From positions 22,340,802-22,404,801 of the forward strand of contig OX439131.1 in the NCBI GenBank assembly GCA_949318235.1: a stretch of 64,000 nt of DNA, read 5' to 3'. A model generated the notes under the pieces. That model saw only the letters and a list, made by a program, of their open reading frames with translations. It was not told the origin of the DNA and ran no database searches. Made by a program: the position numbers and the translations under genes. The stretch is from Ecdyonurus torrentis (lineage: Eukaryota; Arthropoda; Insecta; Ephemeroptera; Heptageniidae). Positions 40,401-53,900 of this stretch are shown here, piece after piece (positions within the stretch are counted from its first letter, which is position 1; the number at the start of each line of letters is the position of its first letter).

Positions 40401-42112
40401 ATTTCAATGCTATTAAATTGCATAGTTTTATTAAAATTTGGTTGAAATTTTCTATAATTTAGTTTGTTATATTTTATATTTGTTGATTTGAATTTGTAAA
40501 ATTGTTTGATCATGGATATTGAAAAAAAAAATATGTAAATTTCTCCAGAATACTGCTAAGTAGTAAATAAAGTAAATTTATTGTATTGATATCTATGTTT
40601 TAAACTTTTTTTTTATAATTCATATCCATGATTAATTTTAAGCTTTCACATACAAAGTGTACTTAAAAAAAAAGTGGGATTTATTTTGAGTACAATTTAA
40701 AAATCATCTTGTGAAGATGAACCCCACTTGACGGCACTTTGGCTGTGACTGAACAAGGTATACTTACTGTGAAAAATGTTCTAAGGGCGGTTTCCACTCG
40801 AATGGTGGCTGGTACGTGGTGGTTCTTCACACTTATTATGATTTCTTCATACACCGCTAACCTTGCTGCTTTCCTCACTGTTGAGAGGATGGATGCCACT
40901 ATTGAATCCGCTGAGGACTTAGCCAAACAAACCAAAATCAAATACGGAGCTGTGTCGGGAGGATCAACTGCGGCATTCTTCAAGGTGAAAATTTTATTGT
41001 ACAACTTTATCATAAAATATTTATACCTATTATTATTATTATATAATATACTTTTTTTTCAGAACTCAAATTTCTCTACGTATCAACGAATGTGGTCATT
41101 TATGGAATCGACACGTCCAAGTGTGTTCGTATCGACTAATTCTGAGGGTGTAGAACGAGTGGCAAAGAGCAAACGTGGTTATGCATTTTTCATGGAATCC
41201 ACATCTATTGAATATGTTGTTGAACGTAATTGTGAACTGACTCAAGTCGGTGGTTTGCTTGATTCCAAAGGCTATGGTGTAGCTATGCCATTAAGTAAGT
41301 ATAACATTTAATAATACAATACGCATTAAATCATTATTATTTTAAATATTGTGTATAAATTTTGTCTACAGACTCGCCTTATCGTACTGCAGTCAGTGGA
41401 GCTGTTTTGAAACTACAAGAGGAAGGTAGACTTTATGCTTTGAAGAATAAATGGTGGCGAGAAATGCACGGAGGAGGTTCATGTAAGGTAACTAATAAAT
41501 GTGAATGAATGGGTAAGAAATATACTAATTAAAGTAATGGAAAATGGCTGCATATCTGCTTTATTAAAAATACCAATCAATTATAATTATCATTGATTTT
41601 TATCAGGTTGATACGACTACCACTGCTGCGGGTCCTGAGTTAGGATTGGCTAACGTAGGTGGTGTGTTCGTCGTTTTGATCGGAGGCATGTTTGGTGCCT
41701 GTATTGTCGGAGTATTAGAATTCCTCTGGAACACTCGACAAGTGGCAGTTGATGAAAGGGTGAGTTAGCTACTTTATAAAAAATAACAATATAAAGGAAG
41801 TAACTGACTTTAATAATTGAAAGAGTGGTTACTTTTCAAATCTTATATGTTGAGCTCATGCCAAGTTTTTTTTTTTTTTTTTTTTTTCTTCTTTTCTTTT
41901 TCTTTTTCTTTCTTTTTTTTTTCTTTCACTTAAAATTTTACGCTTGCTCAATTTTTTCCCAGGGTAACTTCTGTGAAACTTTGCATGAAGAAATGAGATT
42001 TGCTCTGAACTGCAATGCTACTACAAAACCTGTGCGCAAGCCAAAATCTCAGTCCCCACCCGACAGCGAGGGGCCAGCTTACGACAAACTACAACCGCGA
42101 GATTCACAATAG
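34169..42112 (+). CDS. Kainate-type ionotropic glutamate receptor subunit
   Basis: Seventeen coding exons: 34169-34244, 34674-34829, 34926-35113, 35825-35982, 36123-36264, 36327-36494, 36599-36751, 36849-37067, 37137-37343, 37587-37671, 37749-37887, then 38548-38685 or 39129-39266, 40786-40984, 41063-41294, 41372-41487, 41607-41759, 41963-42112. With one pore exon the total is 2679 nt (892 aa). Order: signal peptide (about 1-20), amino-terminal domain (25-420), S1 ([12 protein letters not shown]; binding Arg in [14 protein letters not shown]), M1 ([20 protein letters not shown]), pore loop, M3 ([13 protein letters not shown]), S2 (GGSTAAFF; binding Glu in [10 protein letters not shown]), M4 ([20 protein letters not shown]) and a short tail. 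The residues read as kainate rather than AMPA or NMDA class. It forms glutamate-gated cation channels at synapses. AATAAA at 42346-42351 may end the transcript. Confidence 0.95.
37349..37425. repeat. (CA)n-(TA)n compound microsatellite
   Basis: Begins a few bases after the donor site of glutamate receptor exon 9 (GT at 37344). About 12 CA units are followed by more than 20 TA units. Confidence 0.9.
37501..37540 (+). mobile_element. SINE-like tail fragment
   Basis: CCTACCCCGAAAGGGATTAA then GGCGTCATGATA matches, with few changes, the minus-strand string at 15781-15811. It sits 46 bp before glutamate receptor exon 10. The shared string marks a dispersed short repeat; upstream sequence from about 37471 may belong to the same element. 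Confidence 0.5.
38548..38685 (+). CDS. Pore-loop exon, version A (canonical)
   Basis: A 138 bp exon with phase 2 in and phase 2 out. It encodes the M1-M2 linker and channel pore: [38 protein letters not shown]. The Q/R-site glutamine and the +4 acidic residue (QQGCD) are present. The acceptor is CACCACAG and the donor AA|GTAAGA. It closely resembles the usual kainate-receptor pore. Confidence 0.9.
39129..39266 (+). CDS. Pore-loop exon, version B (alternative)
   Basis: Also exactly 138 bp and also phase 2 to phase 2, 443 bp after version A. It encodes [38 protein letters not shown]. By eye 25 of 47 residues match version A, counting the shared split codons. Strong splice sites (GCGTTACAG acceptor; AA|GTAAGA donor) and the intact frame show it is not a decayed copy. 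It keeps the Q/R-site Gln and acidic +4 residue but replaces the pore helix F-A-I by H-N-C. Versions A and B are most simply mutually exclusive alternatives. Confidence 0.85.
39267..40785. other. Glutamate receptor intron after the pore exons
   Basis: This 1.5 kb AT-rich intron holds long T and A runs and no repeat family I recognise. An open stretch at 39831-40019 follows a GCAG acceptor-like site but shows no channel motif and no donor, so I do not call it an exon. Confidence 0.6.
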
Positions 42113-44669
42113 CATTAAATTATTTATAGTCCCATTTTATATAATATATTTATTGTTTTTAAATATTTAGCTATTAAAATTTAATTAAATATTATAATCA
42201 ATATAGTCAAGTTATCATATTTATCTTTGAAAAAAAAAAAAACATCATTACTACTATACTGCCTGCATGTTCTTGTTATGTATATTAATTTGCATTTTGT
42301 ATGAGAACCTCAAGTAATTTTTTAAGTATATTTGTTAGTTAATTAAATAAAATAAACTGCTTCAAAATCAATAATTAAATATCTCGTACTGTATAGTAGT
42401 TCAAATCCTTTGAAATAAATTTTCATCTTATATAATATAGAAGAATAATATATATGTAAATAAAAAAACTGTTATTTATTTGATTTTGTTTTGCTTAATT
42501 TTATTTAATAAAAATTAATTTAATTACAAACATTTTTTTTATTCACTTTCACATTATGCTATATTGTAAGAAATTATTATAGTAATATATTAAAATTCTC
42601 TTTGCGTTCGTTCAAATTTTCATTCAGTTTTAATATTTATATGAATCAAACGGGAGTAACAAATAAAATAAACTGCATTTTACTTTCTCATTTTTTTTAT
42701 TATTCATAGACACAAAGTAAATAAGAAGACACCAAACATTTTTAGAACACATGTTTTACACCATTTAAATTTTTTTTTTGGTCCAATTGAAATAAAATGC
42801 CCTATTATTATAATAGGTTTATATAATACTACAATACTATGCAAAACATCGAGCCTCAGATTTATCAAATTTCTAAATACACCTCGTTGGAAATATACTT
42901 ACTTTTCCTAACCATTATATTACATTAAAATTTGACAAATTTAGATTACACCTTTTCTCAAATTTATAACAATATATATAAAAAAAAAAATCAATGATTA
43001 TAGGCGTTATTAAATTTTTTATATAAGGACTCGATGTTTTCTGTTATATTAAAATGAAATCATACTTTGTATTTAAAAAAAAATGCTGATGTGCATTTAA
43101 GGTGAATAGTTCCTGTAACTTTAAAAGTTTTTAAGTATATTTATTAGAGAACTATATTAACATTTTTTTTAGTCATAAAATTGCATTCTAAAACTACACA
43201 TAGGGGACAGACACGAGTAACGTTGTTTTTGTTTTGTTTTTTACGTTTTTATTTAATTTTTATGGAAGTTTTACCTTAAAAATATATTACACTTGAACAA
43301 CTTACAATGATAGTTTTATTAGCTTTACTTTTCATTTAATAGAAATTTGTATTTGGTAAATATATCATGTTTTTTTCCTAAAGGACAATTTTTATTAAAC
43401 TTCATAAAGTTTTTAAAGGCAGAATGGTTTTTTTAATCAAAGGACAATTTTTTTTATATATTAATCATTAAGTCAAGTTTAGACTACAGAATTTTTACTA
43501 ATATAATGACAGTATAATGACACTTTTATATTTTTTATAAACTTCTATATAAGCAACTATAGGAAATGATAGTAAAGCAAAAAAAGCACACATAGAAATA
43601 ATTATAAAAGCTTATTTATTTAATTGTTTTTAAGTCCCTGAGAGTATCTCTTTATCTTGCTTTGAGCACCGTTTATAGAGTTAATTCAGTTAATGAAATG
43701 AGAATAGTAAAGCACGTTACACCGAAGTAAAAAATAGGAATCCTCACACTTTTGATCAAAAGAGTGAAATTATTTACATCATTATTGTATATGTTTATGG
43801 TAATTTTATCATCAGTATACCTATTGCATTATAAAATGTATACACACTCACACCATTGATCTTTGTTTTCCTGTCTTCTTATTGATGGCATTTTCCGTTC
43901 TTGCATATAAAGGAAGCTGGTTGGCCTTGGAAACAAAACTGCGATTCATCATATGATTTTTTTCTTCTTAAAATTGTTTATAGATTGAAAAAAAAGCTTA
44001 ATTTATAAAATTTCATAAACACTTCAAAGAAAAAAATTGATTATTTTTTCTAATTGACAGTTAATTAGTACACATGTTCAAAAATTTTAATGCTGCCCAA
44101 CTTATAAAGCTAAAATTAATTTAACAAAATTATTCTCGATTCAAATCACTCTTTGCAACTTATCAAGCCGTTATAATATTACTATTAATATCACAGTTAA
44201 ATAGTAATATTAATTTTAAAAAATTATCACATTTTTTTTTTTGTTCCAAATACAAACACCTTGTTCACTCCATTAATGATACTTTTACAAATCAGGGTAA
44301 GCTACACACTACTATTCCTCATTGTTATATTATATGTGATTTATAGTTTATGGTAGTATCATAAAAAACGTACTCATTTATATACTGTATAGTCTTTCAT
44401 ATTTTTAATATGTGTAAATTTATCACATAATATATAAGATTTGTTCTTTAAACAGTAATATAATTTATAAGAGTATCCTTATATTGATAAAATAGACAAT
44501 ATTCAACTAAAATAAGAATCATTATAGAAATTAAAATATTTTTTTGAACTTCATTTTTTTACGAGATATGAAATAAATTAACACATAATTAAGTTTATAT
44601 ACGCAGATTTATCTATACATGTTGTACATCGTTAAAAGGTTGTACTTCACAGTACTCGATTGTTGAATC
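42113..44669. other. Intergenic between convergent genes
   Basis: The glutamate receptor (plus) and the THEM6-like gene (minus) end towards each other here. The sequence is AT-rich, with 3' UTR-like AATAAA strings near 42346 and 42350. I see no further coding exon, RNA gene or foldback element. Confidence 0.65.
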
Positions 44670-45587
44670 TCAGCAACCATTACGTAAATTAGCACTTGAA
44701 ATATCATTACTTTCAATCCATTTCTGAAGATCAAGTGGAGGTTCTGGTTTTTGAATAGGACCCGCATTTCCATTTTCTACAGAACTTAGACTTCTTGGAC
44801 GTCCTAATAATTCTTTCATTACGTCTTCAGCATTGGCATTTATGACTCTTTGTCGACATACTGCGATGGCTCTTACGAACTCGTCTCGTGGTGTAATAAA
44901 ACGATGCTCCATGAAGATAGATTTATCATCCCAGTAAATTATCTATTACAAAATTCAAAGCACAATATATAAAAAAAATACATACATAAAAGCATATACT
45001 ATTGATAATTTTAAGTATAGTTGATTTTTCAATTATTTATTTAAAAAAATCATTAATTCACCGCCACTTTATATATATGTTGGCAACCATTGCCGAATTC
45101 GCTCATTGGCCGAAATAGGCGACCACGTCGCAGCGTGGCAATGCAATTTTGCCAAGATCCGAAATTCAGCACTTGTGCATCGTAATGTTGACCATAGACA
45201 ATTTTTTTTTTTGTTAAATTTAATAAGAAATCATTTTTATAAATTTATAAATATTTTAATTAACTGAGAACCATAATATAAAATGATGTGTTATAATAAT
45301 AAAAAAATATATGATATTATTCATACTTATACCAAATATCGTAACCTGCGTATTAAACATTTTGACCACGCTGCAGCGTGGCAATTATCAAAAACCACTT
45401 CACAAATTGGCTAAAATGTATTTGCAAAAAATTTGGCATTTGTTAAAAACCACTCCGCAACGTGGTCAAAATTACGATGCATTTCGGATCTTGGCAAAAA
45501 TGCATTGCCACGCCGCGACGTGGTCACTTATTTCGGCCAATGAGCGAATTCGGCAATGGTTGCCAACATATATATATACATAATTAC

Positions 45588-45633
<46 letters not shown>

Positions 45634-45942
45634 CATACATGTATATAGGCTATATATATAATAATGTATGCATTTTCTAGTTTTAAGTCCCAAGTGATAA
45701 AAATTTGTTATATTTTCACGGTGCTCCCGCAAATGATTAAACACAAATTATCCAAAATTCTCTCTTTAAAGAAAATAGTAACGAAATTTATGATACTTGG
45801 ATATTTTGAATTGAAACATTTTGTGATTTGAAAGAATTGATCAAAATCAATTAATAGCCCATGGAACATTTTGTTTGCCATTCTCTTTCCTATATATATA
45901 TATATATATACACAGTCACACACATTTATGTATACAAACTTG

Positions 45943-45975
<33 letters not shown>

Positions 45976-47949
45976 ATAACACGCAAATAATCTTAACATA
46001 CCTTATCTTACAACAAAATTTCACGCTTTTGTATTTTATTATATATCTAAATTATATTACCAACACTTTTCTTAGGAAATTATTGAAGTCATTACACAAT
46101 ATTAATGTAATAATAAAACTTATAGCAAATTTCATTTATGTGAAAAAAGAAGAGGTAATTAGCAGATGCTTATTAGTAAATCACATTATTAAAAAGTAAT
46201 AAACTTACTAATTATAGAAAATAATTTCTACTAATTTAAAATAGTGATTTGAATGGAAATGCCAAAGTCTTATGAAAGCTAGGAAATATTTCTTTTATAA
46301 AAGTTTAAAAATTATAAGAAATGAGATATCAATTAGATTGACGTAGTGCGTTTATATGCAGTGTTTCTTATAATATGAAACATTTATCATGAGTCATGAC
46401 CTATAATATTATATTTATGGCAAATTATTTAGTAGAAAATTTATGCTCATTCAAAATTATTAAGTTATTGAATTATTGTCTATCACCTATATATACTGCA
46501 CGTATATATCATGCAGTTATATCATGTGAATAATCAAATCAAATCTAACTAAGTCTGTTATCTATAGCTTTATTTCATGTTTGACAGCTAGATAATCACA
46601 TGGGACTTATAAAAAAAAGAAAATGCAAAAACAGCGTGCAACGTGTGATGATATTTGCTTACCTTGGAGACAATTTTAAAAAGAGTGAAAGGTCTGAGGA
46701 AGCGACGGTAGCGGATGGTGCATGCACCTTGCACCACGGCACCACCCTTGGCACGGATTGTGCGGTACAGATCAGAACGCTCGTAGAAATCTACTCGAGC
46801 GAAGTCAAGCTCACGAACATAGCGTGCGTTGTTCATGTGATACAATAATGTGTCCACGTCCGTCGTCAAGCAAACACCTGCAATCACAACAATTACATAA
46901 TTATTAACAAAACTTTTTTATATGGGTGAAGTCAGGGACACAACTTTTCAATTTACAACAAACTGTTTTACAGTACAGCCGGTCACAGTTTATTATTAAA
47001 CAGTATTATCACAGTTCAATTTTGACATCATAATTAACGCACGGAAAAAATTTAATATAATAATTATGCTAGCTCATTTTTAGTACAATTTGTTCACTAG
47101 AGCATAATGTATGCTGCATAATAACTATGTTACATAGCATAAATATTATATTGAACATCATAATTATTTAAATTGTTCTAATTTAGTATAATTTATGCTG
47201 TAATGACATAAATGCAGCATAAATTACGTAATTTAATCTTTCCGTACGTTATAAAAAGTTTAAATAAGTAAAAGTTTTACCAACGATCATTTTATAAATA
47301 TAAAATATTGATCAGTTTCATGTTTTAATTGTTAATTTATCATCTGTACATTTATTGCAATTTTTATTTATAAAAATGTTTCAAAATAATATATAGATAA
47401 AAGTTTGAAAGAATAGAAATAATTTAACATATGGAATTCATATATATATATTTACTCCTATTTATCATTTGCGTTTTATATTACAATATATAAGATCGAA
47501 ATAAAATTATTGCATCTTTGATTTGGATTAATCCTGTGGTTTATACAATTTCATTCTATATTCTATATACAAGAAAATTATACTTATAAAGGTCAGAGGA
47601 CCATGTAGAGGGTGTATACCTTTTTCGTGGCCTCTGCGTATTTTATTATTGTTTTATTATTCTTATTTTGTTGTATACTTAAATTATAATGATCGTTACG
47701 TGCAAAATCTTGATAAGACCCTCTCCTATGGATTTTAATGAATCACCAAGTATTCCTACAGGAAGCTATCATTTTTATCAGTGTATTTAGTATTAAATTT
47801 AATACTCCCATAACTATATTATATTCAGACTTTATAGTGTCAATTATAGACAGGATTTTTTCAATCGGGCAAGTATATGATGGCTATTATAGGCAATATT
47901 ACACATGATTTATTTAGTTATTTATTTATTTATTTATTTTTTTATTTTT

Positions 47950-47980
<31 letters not shown>

Positions 47981-50900
47981 TTTGTTTGTTTGTTTGTTTG
48001 TTTATGTAATTATTTTCTTATTTATTTACTTATTTACTTAAATAATATATCAACTATTTGAATTAGCGTTACATAGCTTTTGACAAAATAAGACCATATA
48101 AAAAAGAATAAGACTTATATAAGCCCATATAGTATAAGAAATTGCATTATGACATAACAATGTTATGAAAAAAAAGGAAGAAATAAAAATAAATGGTATT
48201 TAATGACAGGTTCCTATTTAATTTTATTGTGTTTTTGAAAACAATAGGTGTGTGATTATACACACATAATAATAATAACTTAATACTCGGAAGTAAACAT
48301 ATTTTCTAGTTGGGTTTTACACTTTTTACGTTATACAGAACTTTTATCTATTTATTAATATTTCATAATCTCTTTTACTATACTAATTATTAATTTATGC
48401 TACACTGCTGCTCCAAATTTTTAAGTCGCACTTTGCGTGCGATATACAATAATTAAATTAATTTATAGTTGTATTTAATGTGTTCAAAGTGATCGTTATT
48501 TTTATTTAAATTGCATTCTTTTCTCTTTACAAAATTTAACTACAGCTCTTAATTATAAATGCAAAATATAGGTTTAAATTACAACACTTACTCTCACCTT
48601 AGGCACACACTATTTAATAGTATTTATTCTTTTATTTCATCTATATCATATATTTATATGTTTCATTTCTTAAAATATATTTTTTTGCAAAAAAAAAAAT
48701 CAAAATCAAAATCAAAATTCTGAGTTTCTTTGGATTTATAATTATGAGTTTTAATTATTTTTTTAAGCAGAAAAGAATACAATAAATAAAAATAACGATC
48801 ACTATACATTAAATATAATTAAAAACTTATTTAATTATTTTGTATCTCGCACGCAAAGTACGAGTTTAAAATTAATTTCGAGCAGTGTAGCATATAATTG
48901 TAGTGGTATACACAAGATTATGAAATATCAATTAATAGATAAAGCCCCTGTATAAAGTTAAAAGTATTAAAAGTTGTGCGTATTATGATTGTAGGATGAA
49001 AGATTTGAAGAAATAAAATTAGAAGTGTAAAAACCAACAATAAAACAATGATTACTTCCGAGTTTATATGTATATTCACACCTATTGTTTTTAACAACAC
49101 AATAAAATGAATTTTTGTTGCTTAAAAAGCAACAACAACAACAAAAAGAACAAAAAAAAAAAAAAAAAAAAAGAAACAAGAAAAAAACTGAAAATACAGC
49201 TTAAATAAATGTGAAAAAAAATAATCAAAAATCAAAAAATCTATCAATGAAAAGCATAGCTTTATGCAAATAGTAATTAAGATAAAATAAAGAAATATGT
49301 TTTATTGATATAGTATAAATAAATTTAGAAACAAATATGTAGGTTAAATTAACTGCTTTTTTTTTAATCTTTACATTTTAAATGTTTATTAAAGTGCTTA
49401 AAAATAAAAATTTCAAGTTCATAAAGGATCGAATTATTTATCTATATGAATATACTGAATATACAGTATAATTATACTGAAATTCATAGAATTACAGTAT
49501 AATACTTGTATATATATAAAAAAAAGTATGTAAATTTCTTAAGAAAAAAACAAAACAATAATAATTATAAAAAAATCATAACTTTTTTTGCAGTCTCGAC
49601 ATTGTTATATTTTAATGATGACGCAACAAATTCTACTCCCTCATTACATCATACATTATAAGTGCAGCACATATAGATAATTTGCGTAACGTGGTCAACG
49701 TGGGAAACCAACTAATACACACTTTAAATTGTTGTAGTATGTATAACTATAACAATTAACGTACAATCTTTATTTATATGAACTTCTAATTTTTTTTATA
49801 CTTCACAATTAATATCTATGACCAAAAGTGGAAAAGTTCAAATGCAAAAAGTTTGGCCCTAAAAGCGCTGCATATTTTAGAAATATATACATACAAATAC
49901 TTTTATATTTTATAAAAATGTCAATAACTATCAACGTTTTTGCTTGATATTGCTATAATGATCAGTTCTATTTTGAAAAATTATAGCCTCTGAAACCTCA
50001 AATATACACATAACATATTAAATATACTTATAATGCGTACTGATGAAAATTCAGGATGCAGTTTTTCATGTTCAATAATAAATAATCACTCATCAGATTT
50101 AAATTTCAATACTTGTCAAATTTTGTGAACCTAAAAGAATGCTCAAAATTACGAGAGAACATATTACGGAACAAAGTAATTATGTAGGTGTGCTGTATTA
50201 ATTGAATTATAGCATAAATCTTGCTTAAGTGGAACAAAATAAATAATTATACAATAATGCATAATAATATTTATGCTATATTGTAATATAATTATTATGC
50301 AGTATTATATACTTTTTTTTTTTTTTATTATTGTTTATCACTCATATACACAGAAATCCAACCAAGACCTAGGCCTTATCGGTTGTTTCTAATCATTTAT
50401 TACATTAAATTTTACATTATATCATCTATTTAGATGAAAACAAAAAAAAAAAAAAAAAAAAAATTAGCAAAAATGTTTTTACTATAGAAAAACAAAAACA
50501 AAAACAAAACAAAAGGAAAAGAAAAAGAACGAATTTTGCATAAAATGTCATGCATTACATTAACACATACATATATATACATATACACATGCATATACAT
50601 ACGTAAACAATAAACATGCATACTACACAAAATTAAAATTACATATTACTATTCCAAACAACTTAAAAAATAATCTTTAAGATCTTTTTTTACTTGATTT
50701 TTTGATTTTAATATTTTTAAATTTCCTGGTATCTGATTCCAAAGCTTAGGCAATAAATAATCGATTGTTCTTTCACTAAATCGATTTATTATTTTTGGTA
50801 CAAATAATGGATTTGTAAGTGCTACTCTTGTATTATATGAATGTAATCTTGGTATTCCATGAGATTCTACAAAGTAATTTTGACACAGAAATCTATAATT

Positions 50901-53900
50901 TCTTAATTCCTCAATCGGTAAAATTTTGAAATGTTTAAAATAATCCATATCATTATCACTTACATCATATATATACTGTACCTAAAATACATTTAAATGA
51001 AAATGGGCTACGTATTTATTTTGAACCGTTCTTCTAATAAAAAATCAATTAACCAATCTCTTGCCATCAACATTTCGAACATGTGATAATAAATCCAAAT
51101 ATTCTAATATTGAGTAAGGTTATCCATGACATAGCGCGTGATGTCATACTTCTTTGAATCCCCGAATGTGCTAATATATTATACCTTTATTATTTAAAAT
51201 CACAACGTGTTCTTCTCATTAAAATAGCATGCAAATTAACGCGATTTTTTAAATCATAAAAATATACCTTGATTATATTATCACAATCCTTTGCATAACT
51301 TTTTATTATTATTTTTTAGATAAATTACTTCAATATAAATAAATGCTTAAAATAGAATTTTCATGATTTTCAGTGTAAACTTTCATAATATATATTACGC
51401 TGTTGTTGTTTTTTGTGAGTAAAAAGAGCGTATTGGAGTTAAGCAGATAATAATAATATTATTATTATTGGATGAAAGGTTCGTATTTTTTCTATATTTT
51501 TACAATAAAAATTTTAATTCTAATTTTCTTAAATTAGCTTATGGCTTATGATATACTTTACATTATATATAAGGAAGAAAAAAACATTATTAATTAAATC
51601 GAGGTTTAATCATATAGTACATACTACATACATGTCACATGTCCATTAATTACGACTGCAATTGCAATGAAGCGGTGAAAGTGACCCGAGGTCAATGTGC
51701 TAGTGATTCCTATAGGGTGTCGTTGATTTAATTGAAGGGAAGCCTGATTTGCAAATGCGGAAATTAACACGTACCATTTAGTCTAGCAGTTTGTTCAAAC
51801 ATACGTATATGTTAAAAAATAGCAAATAAAATTAGGAAACAGTACGAACACTATACGAACATTGGCGTAACAAATAATTTTATCCATAGATGATAAGCAT
51901 ACCTATAAAATTTTACTGTAGTTTATAATAAATATATTACATATTAAATAAATATAAATATAACTATATATAAAAATATTATAAGGTTACGGTTCTGCTC
52001 TATTCTTATACGCTCACAAATTATTTATTTTTACGCTAATAATTACATTATAATGAGTCTCCACATCATATGTGTAAATTTTTAAATTCTTTCATTTTCT
52101 ATAATGTGAACAACATAGTGAATGTAATGTACTGTGTACACACACAGAGTGTAAAAGTTTACATAAAAAATAACTTATAAAACATGCACATGTTTCTCCG
52201 CATATATATACTACATAATATTATTATTACATGTATTCAAATATTCAAGCCATAAAAAGATAATAATTGACATTTTTACAAAAGTAAAATCTTACTTTTG
52301 TAAACAAATTTTTTTATGCGTATTTATGTGTAAAATTAAACTTGTTTCTGTATTTCTTCATTTTATATAAAATATTCAAATTATTTTATTTATGTTTATT
52401 CTCTTATTTATATAGAGTTTGCTTAAAAGATTCATAATGAATAAAAATGTTGATACTATATTTTTATAGCTTTACTATAAAGTAATGTATTATTATTATT
52501 AGCTTAAAAACTAACATTTCAAATCCTAAATACAGTATTTAAAGATTATACGCATAATGCGCACGTAAATATGCATTATTTGTAAGAAAGTGTAAAAATT
52601 TAGTATAGTTTTGCAAACAAGATTATAATTTATGTTTGGAAAATTTATCTGTAAGATAAAATCAATTTGAATGTAAAATTACTTTCGTAAAACATGCACT
52701 ATGCAAAAATAGCTTCGTGCTGCTATTAGTTGAGTTTTGTGAAAAAAAATCGTTAAATTTTAACGCAACTGTAGCGCAAAGATGGAAATCACTATAACAA
52801 AATGTTCATTGTTTATTACACGTACATTTATATTATTTCATATTTCTCATACGTATAATTTTTACAAATTTATGCAAAATATACAGAAACATATATAAAC
52901 TGTTCGATAGTTTTTTTTTTATCATATGTTTTATTCAATCTCTTGTTACATGTGAGCCTTTACATTTTCTTTTATAACGAAAACTTCTTGAATCTCTTTG
53001 AAATACAGTTTAGAATTAGTTTCAGTTTAGCGTTAGAATTAGAACGCACCGTATGGAAATATTTTGAGACCGAACTTTGTCTGTTTAAAATTTAAAAATG
53101 GCTGTTACGCCTGCAAAAATCGAAGATTCTTTATCTGCTTCACAACCTGCTGGCAACTTTATTATTATTTTTTATTATTTGCTTTCTTTTTCTTGAATAT
53201 TTTACTTCAAATTGTAGTTTCAATTGATGCTCTATATAACACTACTAAATTTAATAACACAGTATAAATAATTGTTGTGCAAGAAAAGATTTGCATATGA
53301 AACTCGCTATTTTTACTTATATACCGGAAATAACCTATCTAAATTGTTAATTTTTTACATAAGAAAATATTTAAAATACGTTACTATAATCATAAACCAG
53401 TGATCTATTTGTTGTGTTTATTTTATTATTTGTATTTATACAACTATTGCTTTTTTTGTTGTTACGTGTATATTAAAATAAGAGAGGAAAAAACCTCTTG
53501 AGTATAAAAATTATTGATCTGCGTGTTTGTTCTGCATTATTATTTGTATTGTGATTGTTAAGTCATCAACCAGTACAAATATTTATTTTGCTTTTAACTT
53601 TATTAATATTTGTATTATTGCAAATATACATATATACTCATTTAAATATTTACTTATTGAAAAAATCAAAACTTCTCGCAGTTTTGGCATTATATATTAA
53701 AATCTTTTGATATAAAAAATGCCTAGTCATTAGTTAATTTATTAAGAAGCGGTGCACTTCTAATGCTTTAAATGACGTGAATAACAAATTTTCTATTAGA
53801 CTAAAAATCTTGTGTAGTCTCCGTCGAACATCGAAGGAACAAAATATTGTTCAATTACGTCATTTAAATGTAAATATTTAAATTTTTGGTTATAATACTT

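Noticed and set aside
40739..40785. Upstream extension of glutamate receptor exon 13 in the same frame
   Set aside because: The A|GG-phase acceptor at 40785 restores the conserved KAVSTR junction; the upstream acceptor-like AAG at about 40757 puts the frame out.
45462..45986. Tyr/Ile-rich and Cys/Val-rich frames
   Set aside because: They come from TA and CA microsatellites.
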